From Nemopilema nomurai (taxonomy: Eukaryota; Cnidaria; Scyphozoa; Rhizostomeae; Rhizostomatidae): a stretch of DNA of 64,000 bases. This document shows positions 47,805 to 61,000 of this stretch, one piece after another (the first letter of the stretch is position 1; every line of letters begins with the position of its first letter). Where the stretch lies: positions 2,939,852-3,003,851 of the forward strand of contig ML133420.1 of NCBI GenBank assembly GCA_003864495.1, given 5' to 3'. The translations under genes were made by a program, and so were the position numbers. Under the pieces are notes generated by a model. It was not told the origin of the DNA and did not search any database. It saw nothing but the letters and a program-made list of their open reading frames with translations.

Positions 47805-49971
47805 ATGAATTATCTTTTAATGTTACTATTTCTGCAATTTAATCTGGCTGCAGCTTCAAAAATGACGTGCTTTCTTTCTGATGCAGCTAGCATCGATATT
47901 TGCAGTGAAAATGGCTCGATGTGTCATTTGGAAGATCATCTCAGGGAGAATGGAAGTAAATTTGTTCAGGAAAGGGAGAAGTATGTCTTAGTGAAACGGG
48001 AAAGTAAGTAAGTGCTATCATTAAGTATCATTAAGTGCTATCATTAAGTAAGTAAGTGCTAGGGAGAATTCCAGATCTTTTGCATAGAAGCTGGAACGAA
48101 TAACGTAGATATTTAGACGAAGCTATGCAAATGTTTCTCACAAAGAGTGAGCCAACCAGCTTCGATGTTCTGGCCGGGGAGCAGGGGGTGGGACGCTAAA
48201 GTGAATCTTTGCCTTACAGGGCGCCGAAGATGTCCTAGCCAAGTAGAGAATGATTTAAGCCAAAACATACTTCCTAAATTGGTGCTTTATGTTTCATGTG
48301 CCATGAACTTAATATAAGGGACAAGGAAGTCTGGGGGCAAACCTGTGTAAATTGGGCGAAGCAATATCAAAATGCGGAATTCTTTAAAAGCAGGGGATGA
48401 TCGACATTTTACCCGCTGCAGGGAAAATGACAAAATTGGCAGTTAAATGTTGGTCGAAACGAGCTTTTATCAATTGACCTACAAAGCAATTCATTTCCAA
48501 CAATTTGCCAGATAAAGGGGGGGGGGGAATCCCTGTTAACCACTACGTCAAATTTGCCTGTAAGATTGGTTTCACGAGAGGGCATCCTGTTGCAGTACTT
48601 TTTAAAATTTGAATAAAGACCCATAAGAATAAGACATCGCTCCATAATGCATCGAGTTGAGAAGCAACAGAAGAGCCAGCAGAAATAACAGAAAGTCCCT
48701 GAGCATGCAATACATTTTATGTAGTTATGGACACTGTGTTGGAATCAAGGATAGAATAATTCAAAGTGAACAGGAACCTCCTTGCCACATTCCATCTCTT
48801 TTTTCTTACCAACTCTGATTCACTTTCCAACGATAAGGAGGGGCGGCATTGTGACCCTTTGCCCTTCCTCGCAACCTCGCTCTCAAGCTGGATACTTTGT
48901 AACGAGAGATCATCGACATATCATAAGGCATGCGACAATTAACCGCATAAAGCATCTTACCCACAATATTCTGCCTGTTGTTGTTGTTGATATATCCCTT
49001 GGCATTGCCATCCGGCATAGCCTGTGTAGGGCGAGGTGTAAGGCATCATGCTTTTTAACCGTTGGAGCACATGCTCAATGTAACCAATACTTGTCAACTC
49101 ACTTGCTGGGTTTCGTATGCTACGGCATTTCTTGAATTTTTGTTGCAGAATGTGAAGATAGAGGTATGAAGTATAGCTCTTTGTTAAAAGGCTTGCAAAG
49201 AACAAATCCGGAACTTTACAGTGAGTGCAAAAGATGTTTGCCAGTTTTTGCAATTTCACTTTTTTCAGTGTAAATTTCACTATTGCCAGTTTGTAAATAA
49301 CAAGAAAGATCAGTAAAGAATTATGGCATTCTTTGGAGACGACGGCTTTGGCAAAGAGAGGCAAGCACAACGCTTTGGAAACTACGAGTCCCAGCGGGTT
49401 ATAAACCATGCTCACAAGGGTCAAAGTTTAAAGTTCATTCACTGTGCAACATCAACTACCAAAGCGAGCTGGAAATTTACTTTGCGATATCTTGTCGAAA
49501 TTTTTACAGCTAACCAAGCACTTTGCACCAGTACCTTCTGCCAATCAGAAAGTTGAAATTGTTGAAAGATGAAATTCTATACGGAAACATGTTCCCAAGT
49601 GTCTACCAATGATTTTATTGACATCTTTAGAATGGTATCAGAGAGAAATAGGAAGCAATAAAACAATTTATCTACAGGCTATGAGAAGTATTGGGTAGTT
49701 GTCAAAAATAGAGTTTTTTATCTTTTTTTATTAATTGGCTGTGGGATCTCTTTTTGTTCATAAAATAGTTGCACTTAGGGATCCATTTTTGAAAGTTTTT
49801 TACCCTTTTCTTGCAGGCTTAATAGAAGGAATAGCGATCGAAAGAGAAGAAGTCATACCACACCCAGTTCCTGAAATCGTGGAACGAAAGAAGTCAATAC
49901 GGCCCACCGATAAAAAATCCAGTGTTAGCAATTTTAAAAGGAAAGGCAGGGTGGCCGGAAAGGTGTTCTAA
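47805..49971 (+). CDS. Small secreted protein of unknown family
   Basis: Three exons join in phase: 47805-48003, 49149-49220 and 49817-49971, with donors gtaagt, gtgagt and gtaagt-like sites and acceptors ttgttgcag and tttcttgcag. The product is 141 residues. A clear signal peptide (MNYLLMLLFLQFNLAAAS, about 1-18) is followed by four cysteines (22, 33, 40, 68), an acidic/basic middle with a KR pair (KRE, about 64-66), and a very basic C-terminus (ERKKSIRP, then NFKRKGRVAGKVF). No transmembrane segment follows, so secretion is likely. Dibasic sites would allow prohormone-type processing, but no repeated peptide or classic amidation end is seen. I do not recognise the family. The start was chosen as the first ATG before the hydrophobic core. 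Confidence 0.65.
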
Positions 49972-50743
49972 GGCCGGAAAATCGCCTTCTGATGCACCGA
50001 GATTCGTGTGGAAGCATGTCCCAGCAACTCTTTGCTTTTCCAAATGAAAAATGGCCGTGTTTGCTAGACCTCTGATGAAATCAACAGAAATCAAAGACAC
50101 ATTGCTCGCTGGCTATAACCTGTGCGTGTTGAGCAGGGCTTGCAGCTGCATTGTAGCTGGATTTGCAGTAACAAGCCATTCTTTAACTTCCATCTTGCAA
50201 ACAGCATAGAAGATCTCAGGTATCGATTCACTCAGATGTATACAGTTAGTATTATGCACCGCTTTATAGGGTTTAACTTGTTTGGTCAAGTTTAATCTAA
50301 GATATATTGAATCAAAGTTTAAGCCTGTTTTAGTATTGTTCTTTGCTTGAAATCTACTATCGTATGCTGTAAACAATGTCAAAAAAATCAATGAATATTA
50401 TAACACCTGTATGCAGTTTGCAAAAAAAACAAATTGTCATGTACATAAATTGTTTGTCTTGTTAGAAAGCGGTAACTTTACTAGATTCATTTTAATTTGA
50501 AAGATAAATTTAATTCATCATTCAATCCATATAAAGGCATCATTCAAACCTGACTCAGCCATGAACCAAATAAGAAACATTAGTCTATTGAAAATATGAC
50601 ATTCAATTGAATCTTTTTTCCAAATATTAACCATATACCTTTGCCTATCAAAGAGCATCAACTGAAATCTTCTTGGTGCAAAAGGTATCTGTTGGTAGAA
50701 CCCTAGCTAAATCACCCAATGGGTAATATCAAGTTTGAAAAGA
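49972..50743. other. Convergent intergenic region
   Basis: Holds the 3' flank of the small secreted gene and, from the other side, the 3' flank of PTRH2. No further gene was recognised. Confidence 0.45.
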
Positions 50744-53598
50744 CTAATAGAGTTTGAGACTCCCAGTAACTTGATCAATCAGATCTCTTGGAGCTGTAAA
50801 GGAAAATAATGACTCAAAGCTGTGATTTTAATAGCACAAAGGAGTTCCAAAAAATTAAAGTTTAAAAACAAAACAAGAAAATAAGAAACCAGAGAAGAGC
50901 AGAAATTGAGACTTGGTATAGCATTTGTGTACATAGGTGAAGGTAACATGAATTGATGAACACTTAACAGGCCGGCCAAAGCTTTCAATATGAAGAAATA
51001 AAAAACAAACAAAATTCCATCTTCTTTAATAACTCCATAATTGCAAGCTATAGATCAAATGAAAAACACCACAAATATTTAAATTTACTATATGCTATGA
51101 AACTTAAAGCTAATCAATCTTTTTCAATAAAAAGTGCAACTTTATACCAGACAAGTATACTTATATTGAAAGATATGTACCAACCTGGTCCTAGTCCTAA
51201 AACAGTTTTTGATCCTGGTGCAATTTGGGTTCTGCCAGCATCTCTTATAACAACAAAATCTAATTCCAAATTGTGAGCTTTCTCTGCCAATTCAAGACTA
51301 GGATAGATCATGGAAAGAACAAATCACACTTCACATCACACTTTAAATCATGATTTATTAACATTTCAAGGAGCTGTCATTCTGTTAAATAAGTTGAATT
51401 TCATCCTGAAATGCCTCAACAAAATAAACTGTTTGGATAAAAATCAAGCAAGTTCTCAAACCAATAACCTTGTCAATGAAAAAGTATGACTGGACAAGCT
51501 GGACACAACTTCACTAAAAAGCATCCTACTCAAAAACACTTGACTGTTTAATTATTACACAAAAAACAATCATATTGACAGTCAGGAAAATTCGAATTTA
51601 AATTACTTATAAAACAATCTGTAAACACCTACATTGTTTCTTCGCTTGGAGCTTTGAGAACTATCTTTGGCCAAGATGCAAGCTCCCAGTCTTTTACCCA
51701 CTGAAAAGGCAAAAGGCAAGGCTGACAGGGGGAAAATTATTTGCAGATGGGTGCAACACAAATGTATCAAACCCCTCTTGCTTGGAATCAAACTACAGCT
51801 TATTGCCTTGAAAAGTAATCCTAATTCCACTGAGCCATATGACCAAAAATGAAATAAGCAAGGTAGTTTTAAAAACAACACTGGAGATTTCACAGTAACC
51901 AAGGTAGATGTTTCTTTAAGCCTTTGTCAAAGCCATTTTAACCATAGATGAATAATCAGAAGGCAAATGCTAAATATATGCTGCTCTTTCTACATAACAC
52001 ATAAGCAATTTATCAATTTGAACAACTGTTCATTAAACAAAATTGTTAGGGCTTAATTGCATCGCAAAAAGAAGAACAATGAATACCTCTGGGTGTCTTC
52101 GTTTTGCCTTATTGTAAACAGCTAGAGCTGCATGACAACACTATAGGAAAGATTAATTAGAACAATAAAAGTGATAAAAAATACAAAAAATGAATAATCA
52201 GTTTTATCAAGATTAATCAAAGAGAGGCATCAAGAGCAAAACATAACTCCAATGTTTCAATTCATGCACATTACAGGGCTGGCAATTTGTATTTGAAAGT
52301 CAGGGGTGTGACGATTATGAAAGGGTTCAGTAATGGCAGCCACCAATGAAAGGGTTAAGAATTCTACTACACCTAGTTGCATTGTGTTGTTGTTTTATTT
52401 TTGTATGTATATTATTATCATCATCAGTATTTTGCTAACAGTTATTATTGTAGTAGAATTTGAATAATTAATAAATAAATGAAGTCAAAACCCCTAAACA
52501 TCCCTACTAAGCAAAATAAGTTATAGAATCATCAAATTCTTTCTACATGGCCTTAAAAAATACTGCTCTACAAAAAGTGGGCAGAACATTGATACAATGT
52601 TGGTTATAACTTTGCATCAAATCTGCATCTTGTTGCATTATGTAAACTCCTTATGATTGGCCAAATTTTCAGTAACTTGGTAGACAACTTGGAAGTTGAA
52701 ATTGTTAGCGTAAGTCCTGAGATATGTGTCAGATTGGTGTTTTTCGACAGATGGAGGTTGAGTCACAAAAGGGGTTCTTATTCATACACAGCTAACTACA
52801 ATGAAGAATTACCATTGGACATATGGTTAGAAGCTTTATCAAAAATATTCAGATTGGTTTGGGGTTAAATTACCCTAAATAGCTTTCTAAAATTAAAAAG
52901 TATTTGCAGCTTCTTGACCATTGCCCTGTCAATTAGGAAGAAAGGCGTAAACAATAGCTTGAATCCTTGAATTTCCATACTTGAAATTGAATTGACCAAC
53001 TATTTACATACATGATGGCAAGTAAATTATATCTCCCTTACGTATACGAATAAAAATTCAAAAAAGAGCTTAATCTCAAAGTCAAAGGTCACCTGTGCAG
53101 CAGCTTTGCCCTTCCCCATGCCAAGATCTTGCCTTACAACCATAACCATTTTAGAGTCTCCCCAATCGCTAAACTCCAAATCCTAGAATCAAAAGTATTG
53201 GGCCTAGTATTGGTAGGCTTCTGAAACTTTTCAGCTTCGTGTCATCATATCAGATAAAAAGTTAACAAAATTTTAAAAAAATTATGTTTAACCAAGACTA
53301 GACCGAAATTTCAAAATTGCTTTAGGATAGGAGGCACGAATTACAGGCTGAGAACCAAAATTTCATCGTTACAAATAGCTCGATGAGCTGGGCGGAGGAA
53401 GGTTCAAACCTCGTCGTCTTCCGATTCATCGTCCGAGTCAGAAGGCTTTCGTGAGTTAGATTTATGCTTTGCTTGTAAAACTGGCTCAAATAGCCTCTTA
53501 ATAATGGAAAACTGATTAAGTTTGCTTCTAGAAACTAATAAACCGATAAGAATTCCAAAGCTAATCCCAGCAAGCAAGGTAGGAAGAAACTCCGCCAT
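50744..53598 (-). CDS. PTRH2: Peptidyl-tRNA hydrolase 2 (Pth2 family)
   Basis: Six minus-strand exons in phase: 53410-53598, 53093-53182, 52087-52140, 51633-51700, 51185-51297, 50744-50793. Product 187 residues (human 179). An N-terminal hydrophobic anchor (about 5-22, [16 protein letters not shown]) and an acidic linker ([11 protein letters not shown]) precede the Pth2 domain: [52 protein letters not shown] and the terminal [13 protein letters not shown]. The conserved KMGKGK-like loop, His of CCHAA (about 96) and Asp of RDAGRTQ (about 153) are kept, so hydrolysis of peptidyl-tRNA is expected. By analogy with the human protein it should sit on the mitochondrial outer membrane. An in-frame ATG 12 codons upstream (53634) is possible; the one at 53598 has the better context (aaaatggcgg) and lies just before the anchor. 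Confidence 0.96.
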
Positions 53599-55031
53599 TT
53601 TGAATTTTGCCTCGGCTATAAGGTGGTAGCGCATTTTAAAGGGTAGTCAATATGTCAATTATATTGATCAGGTCGATGATACATTGTTTGCCAAAAGCCC
53701 TTGGAACACCTCAGCATTTTCTCTGGTTTTGCGCTTTTCATTTCTCTGACGCGATATCTTCAATGGCTGTTCATCCCCTCCTCCCCCTTAAAACAATGTT
53801 AATGACAAATAATAGCATCCAGTTAATCTGGGGAAAATATTTGGGCGCTGAAATGGCGTTTTGTTTAGTAGGAAGGCAACATTGGGCAGGGGAAGGGGGA
53901 TGCATGAACGAGAGTCAAAAAATTGCCGTTAGTTTTTCAACAATTTTGGCAGGCATTGAAGATATCAACGGAGATATTAGATTTAAGGATAGACAAAACC
54001 ACCTTAGAAACAGATCTCGAGAATTGTTGTCGGGCCCTGTCGGGATATCTTTCCCTTAAATCTTCGTTGAATGGAAAAGGTGTAATTTTGAAAAAAATAT
54101 CTATTTTTCATTAGATTAGAAAGCAAAGTAACAAAAACCTTTCCAATATCGTTTATTTCCAAGAAAAAATCCAAACGCCATCTAATAACAACCTAATCAT
54201 CAGATTACCTGAAAGAGAACTTTTGAGGTTTTGACTCTAAACCTTTAAAAGTTATCAAACTGAAGTGACATGAATGTTTGTCTCACGTTTCGTAGCTTGG
54301 CGTCGACGTTGGGTTGTGTCTACCTTTCTAAGCGCTGAAAACAAGCATTCAACGCCGGCTGAAACATACCCAACAGTTACCGCAACTCGCTATATCGTCG
54401 TGAGAACTATCCTTGATACATATCTACTGAAACAAGAGATGAAAATTTTACTAGGCATCCCCGTCACTATTACCTGTTACGTTGTCTCAAATAGGCCTCA
54501 AGTTGGGGCTATAGCTCGCTTCCGATTATGTTATGTGAGCATAACTGGTCATCTCTTCATGCTGGTTGCTAACTTATCTAGCTGCTACTGGTTTTCTTGT
54601 ATCAACTTTTTAATTTTCCTAAGGATTTTGAACAAAAGCAAGTTTTCACCTAAAATTTTTGGGCGGGCAAAGAGGGACAGAGTTTGTTAGTTGGGTGGGC
54701 AATGCCCCCTTGCCTTGAATTTATTCTTTCCCAATTTCACATTATCATGGGAGTGTCTTTCAAAACGGCTTTTCGTGGTAAAAATAGTCTTAAATCTAAT
54801 TAATTCTGAGTTTTAGAAATACTACCTGACCATGCTGTGCTTGCGAATCATTGATTTTTGTATTTTGATACCCTTTGTTGCCACTCCGCAGTTTGCGGCC
54901 AGAGGCATTGTTGTGTGGTTGTGGTTGTTTGGTATGCTACAACTTCTTCGGGTTTGATTTTTGAGCGCGATTTTACATCTTGTCGCAAAGGCAGGGATAA
55001 AGAAAGCCTTTCAGAGCAATTAACGTTTAAT
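53599..55031. promoter_or_regulatory. Shared region between divergent PTRH2 and ANAPC7
   Basis: About 1.4 kb separates the two divergent start codons and should hold both promoters; no TATA box or other motif stands out. A plus-strand frame at about 53923-54114 without an ATG reads like an amphipathic helix (LKISTEILDLRIDKTTLETD) and could be an exon of an unrecognised gene. Support is too weak to call it. Confidence 0.4.
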
Positions 55032-58000
55032 ATGGGACTGATTGAGCAAGTCAGATCAATGCATGAACATGGACTTCATGCAGACATCAAGTGTCTGGTA
55101 AGGGCTCCTGATTATTCTGTAGGTTTTTCCAGCGCTTTGCTGTGCCTATCCAACTTTGGTTCAGGCCTAATAATATTTCCTAATTGTGACAGCTGTTTTT
55201 GACCTGCTTTCCAGCAGCATTTTCTAACCTCATGATGGCAATTTTGCAGCACAGTAAAGATAATAATAATAACATTTGTCAGTTTCTGAAAAAGTTGAAT
55301 AAATCGAATCGCTTTGCAAAAAGTGGTTGCATATTGCATAACGGCTCCGCAAATCACGAACCAAAATGCTCGAAAGAGTTGCATAGTGATATTGTCAGTC
55401 TAAGCCAAAAAATATTATATTTTTACTCTCACCAAATAAGATGTCTATTTGCATTCATGTTTGGGTTTTTTTTTTAATTTTTCATATTGTTTTGTTGACT
55501 TCTATGAAAATTTCTCTATCGACACACATAAATATGGAAGATGTCATTAACATAAGATACCTGCCTCCAAGGCTAATTACGAGCAGCTGCTCAACTCCCT
55601 CCTTTTTTCTTCACTATTTTCAATCAGTGAATTTGAACCTCTTGCAATTGGTTCTTTTTGTTTTTCAGTACAATTGGCATGCAATATCAATCATTATGTT
55701 TTTGTAGCAATATGTTTTTCTAGGGATTCCTATGATATTTTCCTATGACTTTTATAGCTGCAACAGACAGCTGAACCTTGATTAGAATGTAAATTAGAAT
55801 GCTAAGCAATGCAAACATCATTCTAACTTATTAGTATGCTAAAATCATTGTTCTGCTGTTTCTTGCAATCATGAAGCTTTGTACCACATAACATTTGTTA
55901 GACTTTTGTAGTTCAGTCTAAGAATTACTTAGCATCATTATTATCTGAGTAAGTAGTTTTGTTGCTCGAAGCATTTATTTAAATTGTTTTTGCATGGCTG
56001 GCATTTGAAAATCTGATTCTCATTTGTGATTCTAACTATGCATCCATATTTGTATATTTGCACCACATTTTAGTGATCAATAAATCTGTTGAAAGCTCCT
56101 TGAATGGACTGGATCTTAGTACCCCAGTCTAAAAAAGGCATTCAGGGGTAACTTTGACTGGGGGTCCATCTCTTATTGTCATGAGCATGCTACGCTATGT
56201 ATTTTTGCTAAAATGTAGCACTTCATTATTTCTGGAGTTGAGTAATGATGAATGTTCCTTAAATAGACTGAGTCCAAGTACCCCAACCTAATAATTTGAT
56301 TCCGGGACACATTTTAGTTTGGGTTAGACCCTTGTCATCTTCAGAGCATCAATTTGGGTATACACTTATTACTATTGCTATTGACATTTTTAGTAAATTT
56401 GACAGTATGTATAATATAGTCTCATAATATAGTATAATTTGACAGTATATAATAAAGTCTCACAATATAGTATAATTTGACAGTATATAATATAAAATAA
56501 AAGTTTTTATTTCAGGACAATGGGTACTTGCACTTAAATGTACTTTGACTATAATGCTGTTTTTCAATTATCATGTTTCAACTATTATGATGATTTTCAA
56601 TAACATATTTCTCATCATCCTTCCCTTTGTTTTCCCTATAACAAATTTCTTTAAAATCTTAATGGGCTCCCAAGATTTCCCAAGACTGCATTTGCTATAA
56701 ATTTTGCATATCTTTTAGGCAAGTCTACTTATATCATTGCCAGAATTCCGATCTGCTGATAATACTGACTTTTCCATGATCCTGAAGAAACATGAAATCC
56801 TTGTCTACTATGGGGATGCATTTTATGTTGATGAAGAGTTTAGAAGAGCAGAGGTATGACTCAACTCTTTTATTCCTCTAGCAGAAATTTAAATAGGGGT
56901 TTGCAGATCATTAAGCACCTGCCCCAGTAACTTGCTAATATATTATTATTTTTAAAGTAAAAGTTTTTAAAGTTCTACTCATGGAGGGAGCTTAAACCAC
57001 CCTAGTCCTAGTCTTAGAGTCAGTTATTAGGGACCATGTTTTATAGATTGGAAAAGTGTGCATGCTTTCATAAGATTATATGGTATACATGCTATCTGTC
57101 ACTGTTGTTGTGCTTAGGCTGGGTTTCTTTGGATTTCCTCCACTCACTCTTCTTAATATCCATTACTTGTCACCACTTGCATGATAGCACTGTCAATTAA
57201 AATGCATTCATCAATTCATTTAGCGATTGGGATTGTGGTATTGCAACCTAACCTATTTTAAAGATCATATTTACCAGTAAGGTCATTTCAATTTATATCT
57301 TTTCTTGTAAAAGACCAACAATATACCGAAGGGCAATATTTTCCATTTATCTGACCAGCAATACCCCTATCTGTATGAGGTTTGCATCAAGTGTTACATG
57401 TTCAAAATCAGTTGATTGTTTATAGAATTTATGCTGCATTACTTTTATTTAAATTTTTATTTAAACACTGTTTTCTTTGTAGCATTATTATAATGAGGCT
57501 TTGAGACAGAGAAGGATACTGGTCAAAATAAAACCAAAAACAACATCACTGCAGGTGTGTAGCCTTGTGTAGCTCCCAAAGAGAAGAGGAGCTCTTCTTC
57601 GAAATGAGGACTAGCTGAATGATGGTTGAAATTATTGTCATTTTAAGATCAAATAAAGTATAACTATCAGCTTGATGTTCAACTAAGTTTTCTTTCTTAA
57701 GCATGATTTACACGAGACGAATTTTGCGTGTGAAGCGGATTTTTTGCCACGAATTTGTTTTTGCCAAGTCCAAGTTTCGCTGTCCGAGTTTCTTGTGTGA
57801 ATTCGCCTCGACAAATGGAGAAGAAAATAACGTCTGTTCGAGGATTGCTGTTGTTGAAATAGCTTACACTCCAAAAGCTGATTTTGTTGAGAAAGTGGGC
57901 AAAAAAGCTAAGAAAGCGGTACTGGGCTCGAACATTCTAGTCACAACGGCTACAGAAGGGGGCTGCAGAAGGGGGCTGCAGAAGGGGGCTGCAGAAGGGG

Positions 58001-61000
58001 ATGTTCATATTGGAATATTTCTTTAAATGCTTTGAATGTCGCCGTCTACATATGAAGAGCTTCTGTCGTTTGTTGCAACCAAAGATACCGAAGCAACACA
58101 CAAACATCGGAGGTCCTGTTGGTGCCATTGCTGCCGGAATGTGCCCCCGACGATGAGCCCCTCAACCATTGCCCTTTTATGCGTTGCCTGCTGCATTCCC
58201 CTTCCGCTGCTCTTGTTTCAGTGGGGTATCTCCCCAGGATTGTTTAGGCCTAATCAGTGGCGGACACCCTCCCAATATTAAAAAAAAAAGAAACTTTGAA
58301 ACGTTTTCTGGACGATTGCCTCTTAAACAGATGTATATTGCCTCTTAAATGCTAAGGTCGTCACAAGTACCCCTTCGCGGATCTGGCAAGCAGACCTGCT
58401 ATAACTGCCCTTGTTTCTTCCGGTTTACATTGTAAATAGGCTATAACGCAATGGGAGTGCTAAGAGAACTACACAATAACACCACTGATATTCAGAAGTC
58501 TATTTATGATATTATCTACGCTCTTAAAGAACCAACAAATTTAACTTCAAATTTACTATTTACAAGAGTATTTTCAAGTTTAATTGAGGGGCACTACTCT
58601 TTCCTTTTGATTAACCCATTGTTCTAAAACTCTAGGGATTTTATAATGTCTTTGTCCGTCGACAATACCATGAGACATTTTTTCGTTTAAATGGACCGTT
58701 CATTTATTCGAATCCATCTAAATGCATAGTGTATTTCAGCCTTAATGCCAGCTTTAAATGCAAAGTGCAAAAATACTCGAATTACACTATTTTTAGAACT
58801 GCTATAACATTGGAAATCGAATGCTCTCAGCAATACATGGCATACCGATCTATTGTTAGCGGATTTCAGTCAAACAGGACATTCATGACTAACCGATACG
58901 CGAAGAAAAAGAACACTGTAGCAGCCTGCCGGATCCCTTGGAGGAAACTTGCAACGACTAGAATACAAATGATAGAAAACAAAATTTCTGTGAACTGTAA
59001 ATTTTTGAAAAACTAAATTAAGACAATGCAATACATCTTCAGGTGTTGCCGTGTTTTTCACTAAGCTGAGGGGCATAGTCACGAATAATTTTCGCCTAAT
59101 CATAGTTTAGATTCATTTTTTACCCAGGTTGTCATTCCAACCTTTTGCAAAGTTTTCTGTCGTTTTGCATACTTCTCATTCCGATTTGTTTACATTGCAT
59201 TTCACTATTCAGCCTGGCCTTTCTTTTTACGTGTGGTTAATCATTACTTTGTCAGCTGTCGTCTATCATTCCTAGCACGTTTTATTTTTTCAGGGCGTAC
59301 TTCCAGAGGTTGAGCTGAAGTTCAAAATCTACCAGTGCCACATGAAGCTTAGGGAGTTCCGCGATGCCATTTCAATTGTGGGTATTTCGAGGCGTTTATG
59401 CATTGAACCTTTATTTATACATTGCTAATTTTTCAATGAGGAGTCGTTTCCTGGTATAGTACAATAGCTTAAATAGAATCTATAACTCTAAGAGACTTAT
59501 TCATGCTCCAAAAATTACCACATAAAAGTAATTTATCTTGTCTAGAATCGTTGGAACCCGACTTTAATATGTTATGCATCTTTTTTGGCAGCTTGAAGGA
59601 ATATCGCTGAAACAGAGGTCGCCGAAGGTCAACATGGCCTTAGCAAAATTATACCAAAAGCAAGGAATGGAAAGGTATAAAATTTAATGGCCAGTTATTG
59701 TCTCTTTCATTATACTAGGTTGCCAATAGTTCTTAGAAAAACATCAGTTGAAATTTTTAATAACAAACATTTTAGTATTTTCTATTTGTAGATAGCAGAG
59801 CTGTCAATATTTGCTCGTTAAAGCTTTTTTTAACCTAAAGAAAATTAAGCTGTCAAGCAACATTCATAGTGTCTATAATTTGTATAAAGAAAGTTAATCC
59901 ACTGCAGAAAATCAATCTTCCCAATTCGAAACATTGGGGTTTCGATTTTCCCTACATTTTCGTTTACTTTGATTGTATTAATTGTATTTCTTTGTGGAAC
60001 TTATGTGCACTCTCCTTCTCTTCAAGATCTGCAATAACATGTTATAAAGAAGTTTTAAGGTAAGGCCTCTTATCTTCTCTGCAGATCCATAAAACACCTT
60101 TTAAAAGTCATATTTGTAAATTATTGTACAATACTATTTTTTGCTTCAAGGATGTGGAAATTGTAGTTTCGCTATTCCATTATAGTTGGAATTCAATATT
60201 TAGATATTTGACAAGTTCTTGTCGTACAAATAGTTTCTCTGAAAAGTTAAAAACGAATTTTCTTCGTTAAGCACCGGTGATTTTTTGAGTGTCTTTTTCT
60301 TGGTCCAACTGAGAAAGGAGCTTATCAATATTTCTAGGGCATGTCCATTTGCATTGGATGCCATAACGAATGTACTCTTTCTTGGTGTTCCACTGCAAGA
60401 GGTTCTGTCACTCTTAAACATGCCACAGTCAAGCGCTGCAGGTGCCATACCCGAGTGGTAAGTTGTCGCTGCTTGATGTCGGGAAACCCGCGATATAGCG
60501 CGTTATTCCGCGATTCGTGCTTTGTTTATGTCGTTGTTGCGTGTTTACTGGAGTATATTGTTTGTGTTAATGTTTGTAGCAACGCGACTCTTTGGTTTTC
60601 TAATGTGCATTTGGGTAAGCAAATGTAATATGCTTTTGAGCATACATATTTAATAGGCTTATGCAATCTAATTATAAGTATATTGTTACTAAAATTTAAA
60701 TTTGGGAGTCGTTGATTTGTAATGAAAAAAAGGATTCGGATACGAATAATGAAAGGAAAATGTTACATTTTCGTTGGGTTTATTGGAGACTCTCTTCAAT
60801 TTATGAAAGAACGCGGTCCTAAGGTAGAGGAAATACAGTCCGAAATTTACGATACTAGAGGAAATACAGTCCTGCCTGGTTACCAATTTTCGTATTTAGG
60901 CCCTTCTAGAATATTACATGGACGAATACTGCATTTTGTTTCCTTCCATGTCCTGCAGTTTTCTCTTGTTTTGGACTTTGTGACGCACCTTCCATTTTGC

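Noticed and set aside
48782..49424. Frames of 117 and 155 codons on both strands near 49 kb
   Set aside because: They overlap an intron and exon 2 of the secreted-protein gene, conflict with each other, and show no recognisable domain.
53652..54059. 135-codon plus-strand frame next to PTRH2
   Set aside because: Composition and lack of motifs suggest chance; the more helix-like reading is in a different frame and remains only a weak candidate.
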